From: Polaromonas sp.
GTDB taxonomy: Bacteria; Pseudomonadota; Gammaproteobacteria; Burkholderiales; Burkholderiaceae_C
Assembly: GCA_030683705.1 (NCBI GenBank)
Contig: JAUXPP010000151.1
Span: 1-64,000 of the forward strand
Length of the DNA stretch: 64,000 nt
Reading direction: 5' to 3'
Within the stretch, counting starts at the first letter, position 1, and each line of letters begins with the position of its first letter. The translations under genes and the position numbers were made by a program. The notes under the pieces were generated by a model. It ran no database searches and was not told the origin of the DNA. It was given only the letters and a program-made list of their open reading frames with translations. This document shows positions 17,906 through 28,758 of this stretch, piece after piece.

Positions 17906-18673
17906 ATGCATATGCCTCAAGAAATGCTTCCGCGCATCACCGCCCGCACAGCGCTTTTTCTGGACTTCGACGGAACGCTGGTGGAAATTGCGTCCCACCC
18001 CGATGCGGTGAAGATTTCCCCCACGCTGACCAGCACGCTGGCAGCCCTGTACGGGCAGCTCGATGGCGCGCTGGCGCTGGTGTCGGGACGACGCCTGCTG
18101 GATCTCGACGGTTTTCTGGCGCCGCTGCAACTGCCGGCGGCGGTGGAACACGGCGCGCAGCGCCGCAACGCCCAGGGCCAGCTGATCAGTGCACCGGCCG
18201 CCGACCTGCGCCATGTGCTCGCCGCTGCCGAGGGTCTGGCCCGGCAGTATCCCGGCCTGCAACTCGAACATAAAAACCTGGCAGTCAGCCTGCACTACCG
18301 CCACGCGCCCGAACTGGAGGCCCTGTGCCTGCAGGTGATGCAGGCCGCGGTCGCCCAAAGCAGCGGCCTGCAACTGATGCAGGGCAAATGTGTGATCGAC
18401 CTCAAGCTGACCGGTTTCAGCAAGGGCACGGCGATTGCAGACTTCATGACCGAAGCGCCGTTTGCCGGGCGTGTCCCGGTGTTTGCGGGCGACGACGTGA
18501 CCGACGAAGACGGCTTCCGGGCGGTCCAGAATGTTGGCGGGCACGCGGTCAAGGTCGGCCCCGGCGCCACCAGCGCGCGCTACCGCTGCGCCGGCGTGCC
18601 CGAGATGGCCACCTGGCTGCAGTCGGCGCTGGTTCCCTCCCTGGCGTCACGCGCCGAAAGTTTGCCCTCATGA
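17906..18673 (+). CDS. otsB: Trehalose-6-phosphate phosphatase
   Basis: A 255-residue HAD-family phosphatase that dephosphorylates trehalose-6-phosphate. The nucleophile motif DFDGTL has D20 and D22; VSGRR is motif II, and GDDVTDEDGF is the C-terminal metal-binding motif. It is first gene of an otsB-GH15-otsA operon, and its stop overlaps the GH15 start by 4 bases. Upstream in-frame sequence belongs to cca and is not part of the protein. Confidence 0.93.
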   Translation: MHMPQEMLPRITARTALFLDFDGTLVEIASHPDAVKISPTLTSTLAALYGQLDGALALVSGRRLLDLDGFLAPLQLPAAVEHGAQRRNAQGQLISAPAADLRHVLAAAEGLARQYPGLQLEHKNLAVSLHYRHAPELEALCLQVMQAAVAQSSGLQLMQGKCVIDLKLTGFSKGTAIADFMTEAPFAGRVPVFAGDDVTDEDGFRAVQNVGGHAVKVGPGATSARYRCAGVPEMATWLQSALVPSLASRAESLPS

Positions 18674-20517
18674 GTGCTTCGAGTTCCTCTTCATCATCCG
18701 CTGCAGTGGATGGCGCCAACACCTTTGCCGCGCCTGCGCCGCCTTCGCTCTCGCTGGGGGTGATCGGCAACTGCGCCTTCAGCGGGCTGGTCGATGCCCG
18801 TGCGCGTATTGTCTGGTGCTGCCTGCCGCGTTTCGATGGCGATCCGGTCTTCAATGCGTTGCTGGACACCAGCGACAAGGGCAGCGCTTTTGCGATCGAG
18901 ATCGAGAACTTCTCGCACAGCAAGCAATGGTACGAACACAACACCGCGGTGCTGCGCACCCAGCTGTTCGACACCAGCGGCCAGGCCATCGAAATCACCG
19001 ACTTTGCGCCGCGCTTTTACCGGCGCTCGCGGTTTTTCCGTCCCATGACCCTGGTGCGCCGTGTGCGCCCCATTCACGGCGCGCCGCGTATCCGGGTCTC
19101 GCTGGACATTCGTTACGACTGGGGCCGCAGCAAGCCGGCCATCACGCATGGCAGCAACCACCTGCGCTACGTCGGTGATGCGCTGACGCTGCGCCTGAAC
19201 ACCGACGCGCCGATTGCCCATCTGCTGTCGCGCCAGCCTTTTGTGCTGACGCGGGAGCACAACTTCCTGCTCGGCGCCGACGAGTCGCTGGCCGACGGCA
19301 TTGCCGACACCGCGCGCCTGTTCGAGGAAGAAACCCTGAGCTACTGGCGCAAGTGGAGCCAGCGCCTGCACCTGCCGCTGGAGTGGCAGGAGGCGGTGAT
19401 CCGCGCAGCCATCACGCTCAAGCTTTCGCTGTTCGAGGACACCGGCGCCATCGTCGCCGCCATGACCACCAGCATCCCGGAAGCGCCCAACAGCGGCCGC
19501 ACCTGGGACTACCGTTTCTGCTGGCTGCGTGATGCCTTTTTTGTGGTGCGGGCGCTCAACAGCCTGTCCGAAGTCGGCACCATGGAAGATTACCTGCGCT
19601 GGCTCAGCAACGTGGTGGTGCAGGCCGGTGGCGGCCACATCCAGCCGCTGTATGGCATCGGCCTGGAGCGCGAACTGCCGGAGGCCACCTATGATCACCT
19701 GGGCGGCTACCGCAACATGGGGCCGGTGCGTGTCGGCAACCAGGCGCAGGAGCATTTCCAGCACGATGTGTACGGCAATGTGGTGCTGGGCGCGGCCCAG
19801 GCCTTCCACGACCACCGCTTGCTGCACCGCGCCGGTGAGGACGAGTTTTTGCGGCTGGAAGCGGTCGGCGAGCAGGCCGTGCGCAACTACGACAAGCCCG
19901 ACGCCGGCATGTGGGAGTTGCGCACACGCGCCCGCGTGCACACCTCGTCGGCGCTGATGTGCTGGGCCGCCTGCGACCGCCTCGGCAAGATCGCCGTGAC
20001 GCTGAAGCAGCCGGACCGCGCGATTTACTGGCACGGCCATGCCAACACCATGCGCGAGCGCATCCTGCGCGAATCCTGGAGCGAGGAGCGCCAGGCCTTC
20101 GCCGAAAGTTTCGGTGGCCGCGACCTCGACGCCAGCGTGCTGCTGATGATCGAGGTCGGTTTTATCGACGCTAAAGACCCGCGTTTTGTCGCCACTGTCG
20201 ACGCGCTGGAAAAACACCTGTGCGACGGCCCCTACATGCGGCGTTACGAAGCCCCCGACGACTTCGGCAAACCGGAAACCGCCTTCAACATCTGCACCTT
20301 CTGGCGCATCGACGCGCTGGCCCGTATCGGCCGCAAGGCGCAGGCGCGCGAGATTTTCGAAACCATGCTGGCGGCGCGCAACCACGTCGGCCTGCTGTCC
20401 GAAGACACGCATCCGGTGACCGGCGAGATGTGGGGCAATTTCCCGCAGACCTACTCGATGGTCGGCATCATCAATGCCGCCGTGCGTCTTTCAGCGCCGT
20501 GGGATTCGCAAGTATGA
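18670..20517 (+). CDS. Glycoside hydrolase family 15 protein (glucoamylase/trehalase type)
   Basis: A 615-residue cytosolic enzyme. The N-terminal beta-sandwich domain (LGVIGNCAFSGLVDARARIVW start, about residues 28-270) precedes an (alpha/alpha)6 barrel with the family signature WDYRFCWLRDAF near residue 280 and a C-terminal ETAFNICTFWRIDAL segment carrying an acidic residue. GH15 members include glucoamylases and bacterial trehalases. Position inside the trehalose operon suggests trehalose or a related alpha-glucoside as substrate. A serine run follows the start Met. It overlaps both otsB and otsA by 4 bases. Confidence 0.88.
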   Translation: MSASSSSSSSAAVDGANTFAAPAPPSLSLGVIGNCAFSGLVDARARIVWCCLPRFDGDPVFNALLDTSDKGSAFAIEIENFSHSKQWYEHNTAVLRTQLFDTSGQAIEITDFAPRFYRRSRFFRPMTLVRRVRPIHGAPRIRVSLDIRYDWGRSKPAITHGSNHLRYVGDALTLRLNTDAPIAHLLSRQPFVLTREHNFLLGADESLADGIADTARLFEEETLSYWRKWSQRLHLPLEWQEAVIRAAITLKLSLFEDTGAIVAAMTTSIPEAPNSGRTWDYRFCWLRDAFFVVRALNSLSEVGTMEDYLRWLSNVVVQAGGGHIQPLYGIGLERELPEATYDHLGGYRNMGPVRVGNQAQEHFQHDVYGNVVLGAAQAFHDHRLLHRAGEDEFLRLEAVGEQAVRNYDKPDAGMWELRTRARVHTSSALMCWAACDRLGKIAVTLKQPDRAIYWHGHANTMRERILRESWSEERQAFAESFGGRDLDASVLLMIEVGFIDAKDPRFVATVDALEKHLCDGPYMRRYEAPDDFGKPETAFNICTFWRIDALARIGRKAQAREIFETMLAARNHVGLLSEDTHPVTGEMWGNFPQTYSMVGIINAAVRLSAPWDSQV

Positions 20518-21896
20518 GCAGGCTGGTTGTGGTTTCGAATCGGGTAGCCGATCCGCGCAAGACCGCGGCCGGGGGCCTGGCGGTGGCGCTCGGAGATGCG
20601 CTGTCCGCCAACGGCGGGCTGTGGTTCGGCTGGAGCGGCACGATTGTCGAGGGCGGCTCTCCCGGCGAGGGCGAGATGCATACCCAGCAGGCCGGCAACG
20701 TCACCCTGAGCACGGTGGACCTGTGCCGGGAAGACCACGACAGCTACTACCTGGGCTACAGCAACGGCGTGCTCTGGCCGGTGTTTCACTACCGGCTTGA
20801 CCTGGCGGACTTCGACGCCGGCTTCATCGGCGGTTACCGGCGCGTCAACCAGATGATGGCGCGCAAGCTGATGCCGCAGCTGTTGCCCGACGACATCATC
20901 TGGGTCCATGACTACCACCTGATCCCGCTGGCGGCCGAACTGCGCGCCATGGGTTGCCGCAACCGCATCGGTTTCTTTTTGCACATCCCGCTGCCGCCGC
21001 CGCTGATCCTGGCGGCGATTCCGCAGCACGAGTGGCTGATCCGCTCGCTGTTTGCCTATGACCTCGTGGGTTTTCAGGCGCAGACTGACGTGGATCACTT
21101 TTCACGTTACGTCGGCCAGGAAGTCGGCGCCGAAGCCATGGACAAACACCAGTTCCGCGCCTTCGGGCGCACGGTGCATGCCCAGGCTTTCCCGATCGGC
21201 ATCGACGTCGATGAGTTTGCTGCGCTGACCCACGGCAAGGACGCGCGCGACATGTTCGACAGCATGAAGGACGAATATTCGCGCCGCCGCCTGTTGCTGG
21301 GCGTGGAGCGGCTCGACTATTCGAAGGGATTGCCGCAGCGCCTGCGCGCATTCCGCCAGTTGCTGCAGCAGTACCCGGAAAACCTCAACAGCGCCACGCT
21401 GATCCAGATCGCTTCACCGAGCCGCGAGGCACTGGACACCTATTCCGGCCTGCGCCAGGAGCTCGAAAGCCTGTGCGGTTCGATCAACGGCGACTATGGC
21501 GAACTCGACTGGATGCCGGTGCGTTACATCCATCGCAACGTGGCGCGCAAGCGCCTGCCGGGCCTGTATCGCGTGGCCAGCGTGGCCCTGGTCACGCCGC
21601 TGCGTGACGGCATGAACCTGGTGGCCAAGGAATTTATTGCGGCACAGGACCCGGCCGACCCCGGCGTGCTGGTGCTGTCGCGTTTTGCCGGCGCGGCCGA
21701 GCAGCTCAAGGAAGCGCTGCTGGTCAATCCCTACGACACGCACGGCACGGCCGAAAGCATACAGATCGCCCTGCAGATGCCGCTGTCCGAACGCCAGAAA
21801 CGCCACCAGAAACTGCTCGAACGCATCCGGCAGCAGGACGTGCACTGGTGGCGCAGGACGTTCCTGGAAACGCTCACCGGGATGGATCCGGGCTGA
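20514..21896 (+). CDS. otsA: Trehalose-6-phosphate synthase (GT20)
   Basis: A 460-residue glycosyltransferase that joins UDP-glucose and glucose-6-phosphate. [11 protein letters not shown] is at the N-terminus, the conserved WVHDYHL (binding glucose-6-P) follows, then [15 protein letters not shown] and [14 protein letters not shown] near the C-terminus (UDP-glucose site). Start ATG 20514 overlaps the GH15 stop by 4 bases. Confidence 0.95.
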   Translation: MSRLVVVSNRVADPRKTAAGGLAVALGDALSANGGLWFGWSGTIVEGGSPGEGEMHTQQAGNVTLSTVDLCREDHDSYYLGYSNGVLWPVFHYRLDLADFDAGFIGGYRRVNQMMARKLMPQLLPDDIIWVHDYHLIPLAAELRAMGCRNRIGFFLHIPLPPPLILAAIPQHEWLIRSLFAYDLVGFQAQTDVDHFSRYVGQEVGAEAMDKHQFRAFGRTVHAQAFPIGIDVDEFAALTHGKDARDMFDSMKDEYSRRRLLLGVERLDYSKGLPQRLRAFRQLLQQYPENLNSATLIQIASPSREALDTYSGLRQELESLCGSINGDYGELDWMPVRYIHRNVARKRLPGLYRVASVALVTPLRDGMNLVAKEFIAAQDPADPGVLVLSRFAGAAEQLKEALLVNPYDTHGTAESIQIALQMPLSERQKRHQKLLERIRQQDVHWWRRTFLETLTGMDPG

Positions 21897-21983
21897 TCGG
21901 GCGTGCGGCGTCGTCGGCTTTTGCCGGGGCGCTGGCAGAAGATGGCGAAGTGTGTAACTATTCTGTACACATCCGGAACGGCC

Positions 21984-22385
21984 ATGACCCCACGCAATTA
22001 TCTCAACCGCCCGCTGGCCGAGGGCATACGCACCATCGGTTTTCGCAAGTGGTATGAACGCGAGCTGCTGTCCAGCCATGCGCACATGCTGCTGGCCCTG
22101 CTCAGCACGATTGCACTGATGGCCACGCTGGAGCTGTTTCAGGGAGGCAACCTGGGCGACAAGCTGCTCAATGTGGTCCTGTTCATCCTCAGTGGTGCGC
22201 TGGCACTGTGGTCCCTGCGGCGCTACCTCTACCTGCTGTCGCACGCCGAGACCGTGGCCGACCAGGCCAATTGCCCGCAATGCAGCGAGTACGGCCGCCT
22301 GACCGTGGTGGAAGAAGACCGCCGCAATGGGCAGTTGCTGGTGCGCTGCCGCAAGTGCGGCCACGAGTGGACGCTGCTGCCCTGA
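21984..22385 (+). CDS. Membrane protein with C-terminal zinc ribbon, unknown function
   Basis: A 133-residue protein. It has two predicted membrane segments (about residues 34-52 and 63-82) and then a soluble tail with two Cys pairs (CPQC and CRKC) about 30 residues apart, a zinc-ribbon arrangement. It lies 88 bp after otsA on the same strand and may be read with the trehalose operon, but nothing in the sequence links it to trehalose. ATG 21984 is chosen because the upstream in-frame part is low quality. Confidence 0.7.
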   Translation: MTPRNYLNRPLAEGIRTIGFRKWYERELLSSHAHMLLALLSTIALMATLELFQGGNLGDKLLNVVLFILSGALALWSLRRYLYLLSHAETVADQANCPQCSEYGRLTVVEEDRRNGQLLVRCRKCGHEWTLLP

Positions 22386-22404
22386 GCCGCGCGGCGCACC
22401 GCCG

Positions 22405-23391
22405 TCAGATCACCAGCGCCAGGGCCGCGTAGTCGCCGACCTGGTTGCCGAGCCCTGCGGGCACCACCTCGACACCGTCAGTCAACGCCGGCAGCCTGCC
22501 GCTGATCTGCGCCTGCAGGCGCGGCAGCAAATGGTCGCGATGGTGCCAGAACACGCTGCCGCCCACGCTGATGCGCTGCAGGTCCAGCGTCACCACCAGG
22601 TTGTACAGCGCGCGGCCCATGACCCGGCACAGATCGTCCACCACCGCCACCGCCTGCGCTTGTCCCGCGCGCGCGGCTTCCAGCAGGCCGGCCGCATCGT
22701 CATAACCCAGCGGCGCAAAACGCCGCGGCATGGCGTTGCCGGCCACCAGGGCTTCGAGGTCGCCGATGTTGCCGCAGCCGCACAGGGCGTCGTTGTTGTC
22801 ACTGACAAACATGTGGCCGGCATGGCCGGCGTTGCCGTTTTTCCCGTGCAACGGTCGGCCATCCACACAAAGCCCGACGCCGATGCCGGTGCTCCAGGTC
22901 ACATAGGCGCAGTGGTCCAGGCCCTGCAACGCGCCCCAGCGGCGCTCGGCTTCCAGTGCGGCAATGCCGTCGTTTTCTATCCGTACCCGGGGGAAGGCAG
23001 CACGCAGCGGTGCCTCGAGCACGGCGCTGGTCCAGGTGTTGGGCAAACCGCGCGCCGCGCCGGCCAGGCCGCCGCAGATGTTGGGCGCCGCCAGTTCGAT
23101 GTTTCCCTGGTTCAGCACAAAGGGTCCGCAGGACGCGACCCCCACGGCAGCGACGTCGCCCCGGCGGACCTGCGCCGCCTCGCAACTGGCGTCCAGCATG
23201 CGAAGCACCTGCTGCGCCAGCGCGTCGTGTTTACCTTGCTTGGCCGTGGCTTCGACCTGTCGCCCCTGGATGCCGTGCTGGTTCACGATGCTCACCGCGA
23301 TCTTGGTGCCGCCGATGTCCACACAGGCCACCGGGGCGGCACCGGCGGGAAGGCGACTATCCGGCGTGGTCAATGTGGGGCTTGGGTTCAT
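22405..23391 (-). CDS. ROK family sugar kinase/regulator
   Basis: A 328-residue ROK protein. The phosphate loop ACVDIGGTKI (about residues 22-31) and the IENDGIAALEAE catalytic segment with Asp are present, so it is probably a kinase; no N-terminal HTH is seen. The zinc motif is altered: the usual CxCGxxGCxE reads CGCGNIGDLE, so the last Cys is Asp. It is convergent with the trehalose operon, so glucose released there could be its substrate; that link is inference. Confidence 0.82.
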   Translation of the reverse strand: MNPSPTLTTPDSRLPAGAAPVACVDIGGTKIAVSIVNQHGIQGRQVEATAKQGKHDALAQQVLRMLDASCEAAQVRRGDVAAVGVASCGPFVLNQGNIELAAPNICGGLAGAARGLPNTWTSAVLEAPLRAAFPRVRIENDGIAALEAERRWGALQGLDHCAYVTWSTGIGVGLCVDGRPLHGKNGNAGHAGHMFVSDNNDALCGCGNIGDLEALVAGNAMPRRFAPLGYDDAAGLLEAARAGQAQAVAVVDDLCRVMGRALYNLVVTLDLQRISVGGSVFWHHRDHLLPRLQAQISGRLPALTDGVEVVPAGLGNQVGDYAALALVI

Positions 23392-23412
23392 GCGGGCCGT
23401 GTTCCGGGGGGC

Positions 23413-23607
23413 TCAGATCAGCTTGCTGATCAGGCTGGCCAGCATGCTCAGGAGGATGGTGGTGGTCAGCGGGATGAACCATTCGCGGCCAAACAGCTTG
23501 AAGCGGAAGTCGCCCGGCATTTTTCCGAAGCCGAGCTTTTGCAGCAGGGGTGTGAACCAGCTGATCAGGATCAGCGCCAGGAAAATCACCAGCATCCAGC
23601 GAATCAT
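23413..23607 (-). CDS. DUF2905 small membrane protein
   Basis: A 64-residue protein with two membrane helices (about residues 4-18 and 46-62) joined by the conserved KLGFGKMPGDFRFK segment of DUF2905. The function is unknown. It lies immediately upstream of the ROK gene on the same strand. Confidence 0.85.
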   Translation of the reverse strand: MIRWMLVIFLALILISWFTPLLQKLGFGKMPGDFRFKLFGREWFIPLTTTILLSMLASLISKLI

Positions 23608-23675
23608 GAGGCTAGTTTAGGGCCTGCCCGGCCCGGGGGTTGAAGGACATTCGCCCGCTTGAGCGAGGGCTGCGC

Positions 23676-24157
23676 TTGTCATCCCGGACTTGATCCGGGA
23701 TCCATGTTGGCTGGCTCTAGCCGGGTGGTCCGCCAACAAGCCGGGGGTTGCCCGGCAGCAACTCACTTTCTTTTGCTTCGCCAAAAGAAAGTAAGCAAAG
23801 AAAAGGCGACCCTGCTGTCTGCGACCCTCCTTCGCTGGCGCTGCGGAGGGTAACCTGCGGTGCTCGGTCCAGCCGGGGCCGGGCTCGAACTCGCTTCGCT
23901 CAGACAATCGCCCGTCCTGATCCGTCTGGCCCTGCGCGCCTCGGCGCATACAGAAGGGTGGGGAAGAAAACCAATACCCAAATACCGGACTCCGTTCGGA
24001 GTCCTTGAAGCGCGTATCGCTTCAAGGACGGGAATCCCAACGAACGGTCAAGTTTGCACGCGAGCGCAGCGCACGCGGCCAAATGAGGCTCCCTTCTCTC
24101 GCCCAGCGGGGCGAGGGAAGGGCGGGGGGTTGGGAGTGGGGAGTCAAGTCCTGCTGT
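23676..24157 (-). repeat. Long structured intergenic repeat, copy B (inverted)
   Basis: Read on the minus strand it matches copy A (529-1013) block for block. It contains a perfect hairpin with 12-nt arms GTCCTTGAAGCG at 24001-24012 and 24018-24029. In copy C the same place holds a different arm sequence that still pairs. The second hairpin (11-nt arms ACTTTCTTTTG) is at 23765-23775/23782-23792. Together with the mini-repeat at 24193 it fills the gene-free stretch 23608-24223. Confidence 0.85.
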
Positions 24158-24192
24158 CACTCGCGGACCACAGGGTCAGCGCGATACAAAAG

Positions 24193-24238
24193 TTGCTACG
24201 AATTTGATAGCTGCCCACGCTTGTTATTCAAGGGCTAA
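24193..24238 (+). repeat. GCTAT mini-repeat, copy 5
   Basis: TTGCTACGAATTTGATAGCT then GCCCACGCTTGTTATTCAAG. Its last 15 bases overlap the 3' end of the Lrp gene and encode that protein's final residues and stop. Confidence 0.65.
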
Positions 24239-24730
24239 AGGCAGTTTTGGCTCAAACTTTGCGCGTTTGACACTGAAAAAAGCCTTGACGTTCCTGACAT
24301 TGGCATCGCTGGTGAACAGGCGCTGCGCCAGCGCCAGGTAGGCCGGCATGTCGCGCACATGCAGCACCAGCACGAAGTCCGGGCCGGGAGAGACGCGGTA
24401 ACACTGCTGAACCGCGTCGTCCTGCACGGCGCGGGCCTCGAAGGCCGCCAGCTCTTCGGCACCCTGGCGGTCCAGCGTGATTTCGGTGATGGCACTCAGC
24501 CCATGGCCGAGGGTGGCGGCCATTTTTTCGAGGGACAACACGGCAATCTGCCGCTCGATCAGCCCGGCTTCCTGCAGCCGCTTGACGCGCCGCAGGCAGG
24601 TGGGCGGCGACACGTGGGCCAGCTCAGCCAGCGCCTGGTTGGACAGCGACGCGTCGCGTTGCAACTGGTCCAGGATGCGCAGGTCGGCGCTGTCAAGCGT
24701 CGGAAGTCTGTCTGCCGATTGTGAATTCAT
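24224..24730 (-). CDS. Lrp/AsnC family transcriptional regulator
   Basis: A 168-residue regulator. The N-terminal helix-turn-helix (about residues 14-65: LDSADLRILDQLQRDASLSNQAL and SPPTCLRRVKRLQEAGLI) is followed by the ligand-binding RAM/AsnC domain (about 70-155) with the conserved GPDFVLVLHVRD segment. Divergent from glmS across an AT-rich 142-bp region, so it may control glmS or itself; the ligand is unknown. Confidence 0.9.
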   Translation of the reverse strand: MNSQSADRLPTLDSADLRILDQLQRDASLSNQALAELAHVSPPTCLRRVKRLQEAGLIERQIAVLSLEKMAATLGHGLSAITEITLDRQGAEELAAFEARAVQDDAVQQCYRVSPGPDFVLVLHVRDMPAYLALAQRLFTSDANVRNVKAFFSVKRAKFEPKLPLALE

Positions 24731-24872
24731 TGGTGATAAGTTTGATGATTATGAAATAAATCGATATTAACCAAAAAATATGAAATTAAAATTCAATATT
24801 TACCAAAATATGTAGATTTATTTTTAAGGCATCTCACTACCATCCATCATCTTCCGTCAAAAGGACCCGCTT
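24731..24872. promoter_or_regulatory. AT-rich divergent promoter region, lrp / glmS
   Basis: The most AT-rich stretch of the window, with several ATTAAC/AATATTTACC-like words (24766-24815). This composition is usual for Lrp-type binding and divergent promoters. Candidate -10 words such as TATTAA and TATTTA occur, but I cannot choose one. An AAAGGA ribosome site precedes the glmS ATG. Confidence 0.5.
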
Positions 24873-26720
<1,848 letters not shown>

Positions 26721-26810
26721 CTGATTTGGAGGCGGCATGAAAATGCCGCGCGGCGCAGCCGCCAGGTTTTAGGCTTGGGGGAACACTCATGTCGCGCAGC
26801 GACGTGATGT

Positions 26811-26858
26811 GATCACCACAAACCGCGAAACCTGGCGAAGTCAGTGACCGTCGAATGA
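26811..26858 (+). pseudogene. glmS 3'-end duplicate, copy 2
   Basis: In one frame this reads D-H-H-K followed by [11 protein letters not shown] and TGA, the exact GlmS C-terminus. Codon use differs from the real gene at seven of the eleven codons (for example Arg CGA versus CGC, Lys AAG versus AAA, Glu GAA versus GAG). Like the real tail it has a hairpin across the stop, here with arms TGACCGTC/GACGGTCA. There is no start codon or upstream GlmS sequence, so it is a detached tail, not a gene. Confidence 0.85.
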
Positions 26859-26938
26859 CGGTCAGCGTGCCAAGCACGCCTCGCGGTTCGGTGGGCACTC
26901 ACTTGCGAAGCAAGTTAGGTGACCGCACAAGTCCCTGC

Positions 26939-26971
26939 CGCAATCTTGCAAAAAGCGTGACCGTCGAATGA
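26939..26971 (+). pseudogene. glmS 3'-end duplicate, copy 3
   Basis: Reads [10 protein letters not shown] and TGA, again with different codons from copies 1 and 2 (AAT, CTT, GCA, AGC). The residues before it are degenerate (DRTSPC in place of DVDKP). The stop-spanning hairpin is kept with one mismatch (GTGACCGTC versus GACGGGCAC). It ends 22 bases before the 3' end of the convergent sulP gene. Confidence 0.82.
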
Positions 26972-26993
26972 CGGGCACGGCGCGCGCGAGCGA

Positions 26994-28730
26994 TCAGACG
27001 ACTTCGGGAGACAGTTCGTGGATGGCCTGGTAGTGGGTGAGGAACACCTGCCCGCTGAGGCCATGCAGGAATTCGGTGTTTTTCAGGCGGTCCATCACCG
27101 GCCCCTTGACCTCGGACAGGTGCAGCCGGACGCCGGCCCCGCGCAAGCGCTGGTCGATGGCTTCCAGGCTTTCCAGGGCGCTGGCATCGATGTCGTTGAT
27201 GGCCGAGCACTGCAGCACCACATGCTCCAGGCCAGGGCGGTCGGCGACCGCGTTGTTGATGCGGTCTTCCAGCGCCCGTGAATTGGCGAAATACAGGCTC
27301 TCGTCCACCCGCAGGCTCAGCACCCGCGGGCTCACCACCACGCTGTGGCGCTGCACATTGCGGAAATGTTCGGTGCCGGCGACCAGGCCCACCTCGGCCA
27401 TGTGGGGGCGGCTGGTGCGGTAGAGGTAGAGCGCCAGGGACACGCCCACGCCCACCACCAGCCCGGTCTCCACACCGACGGTGAGTGTGGCCACCAGCGT
27501 GGCCAGCACGGCAATGAAGTCGGACTTGGCGTAGTGCCAGGTCTTGCGCAGGATGCTGAAGTCCACCAGCGACAGTACCGCCACCACGATGGTGGCGGCC
27601 AGCGTGGCCTGCGGCAGGTAGTACAGCGCCGGCGTGAGGAACAGCGAGGCCAGCGTGATGCCGAGGGCGGTGAATACGCCGGCCGCCGGTGTCTGCGCAC
27701 CGGCATCGAAATTGACCACCGAACGGGCAAAACCACCGGTCACCGGGAATCCGCCGGTGAACGCGGCCGAGAGATTGCTCGAGCCGAGGGCCACCAGCTC
27801 CTGGTCGGGTTCGATGCGCTGGCGGCGTTTGGCCGCCAGGGTCTGGCCGACCGATACCGACTCGACGAAACCGACCACGCTGATGAGCAGGGCCGGCACC
27901 AGCAGTTGCTGCCACAGGCCGAGGTCCCACAGGGGCAGCGTGAACGGCGGCAGGCCCTGGGGCACGGATCCGACAATCTTCACACCCTGCGCCTGCCAGT
28001 CCAGGCCCCAGGTGAGCAGCGTGGTCACGGCAATCGCCGCCACCGGCCCGGTCTTGGCCACCACATCGGCCGCACGCGGCTTCATGCCGAGGCCTTGCAG
28101 CAGTGGCTTGAGGCCACTGCGCACCCAGAACAGGAAGGCAACCGTGACCCCACCGATGGCCAGAGTCAGGACGTGCACCTGACCGAGCTGCGACAGCAGC
28201 GACAGGCCCAGATCGACAAAGTTGTGCCCCTCGGCCTTCACGCCCATCAGCGTCTTGAGCTGGCTGGCCGCGATCAGGATGCCCGACGCCGAGATGAAGC
28301 CCGAGATGACGGGGTGGCTGAGGAAGTTGGCGAGAAAACCCAGGCGCAGCAGCCCCATGGCCAGCAGCAGCAGGCCCGAGAGGAAGGCCAGCGTGATGGC
28401 CACCGCCCAGTACTCTGGCGTGCCAGCCACGGCGTGCTGGCCGATGGCCGCCGCCGTCATGAGCGAGACCACCGCCACCGGCCCCACGGCCAGCACGCGG
28501 CTGGTTCCGAACACCGCATAAAGCAGCAGCGGCGCCACGCTGGCGTACAGGCCCACCTCGGGCGGCAGGCCCGCAAGCATGGCATAGGCCAGACTCTGCG
28601 GGATCAGCATGATGGTGACGATGAGCGCGGCCACGCTGTCGCTGAGCAGGGTCTCGCGCTTGTACGCGCGACCCCACTGCAACACGGGCAATGAAGGCAA
28701 ACGCTGGCGCCAGCTGGATAGGGGGTTCAT
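26994..28730 (-). CDS. SulP family anion transporter with STAS domain
   Basis: A 578-residue inner-membrane transporter of the SLC26/SulP family. About 10-14 membrane segments run from residue 30 to 430, including the signature LIPQSLAYAMLAGLPPEVGLY and the SVNFDAGAQTPAAG region. A C-terminal STAS domain follows (about 455-560). Substrates in the family include sulfate, bicarbonate and dicarboxylates. Location at the end of a sulfide/persulfide operon favours a sulfur oxyanion, by inference. Confidence 0.9.
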   Translation of the reverse strand: MNPLSSWRQRLPSLPVLQWGRAYKRETLLSDSVAALIVTIMLIPQSLAYAMLAGLPPEVGLYASVAPLLLYAVFGTSRVLAVGPVAVVSLMTAAAIGQHAVAGTPEYWAVAITLAFLSGLLLLAMGLLRLGFLANFLSHPVISGFISASGILIAASQLKTLMGVKAEGHNFVDLGLSLLSQLGQVHVLTLAIGGVTVAFLFWVRSGLKPLLQGLGMKPRAADVVAKTGPVAAIAVTTLLTWGLDWQAQGVKIVGSVPQGLPPFTLPLWDLGLWQQLLVPALLISVVGFVESVSVGQTLAAKRRQRIEPDQELVALGSSNLSAAFTGGFPVTGGFARSVVNFDAGAQTPAAGVFTALGITLASLFLTPALYYLPQATLAATIVVAVLSLVDFSILRKTWHYAKSDFIAVLATLVATLTVGVETGLVVGVGVSLALYLYRTSRPHMAEVGLVAGTEHFRNVQRHSVVVSPRVLSLRVDESLYFANSRALEDRINNAVADRPGLEHVVLQCSAINDIDASALESLEAIDQRLRGAGVRLHLSEVKGPVMDRLKNTEFLHGLSGQVFLTHYQAIHELSPEVV

Positions 28731-28758
28731 GGGGTCGGGTGTGTGCAGGCTGCGGGTA

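Noticed and set aside
26721-26993. Intact Tn7-like element or transposase beside glmS
   Set aside because: No transposase gene and no recognisable Tn7 end sequences are present; only the glmS tails remain.
27345-28694. 449-residue open frame antisense to sulP, and 34943-36526 antisense to dctM
   Set aside because: Composition typical of shadow frames; the opposite strand encodes clear families.
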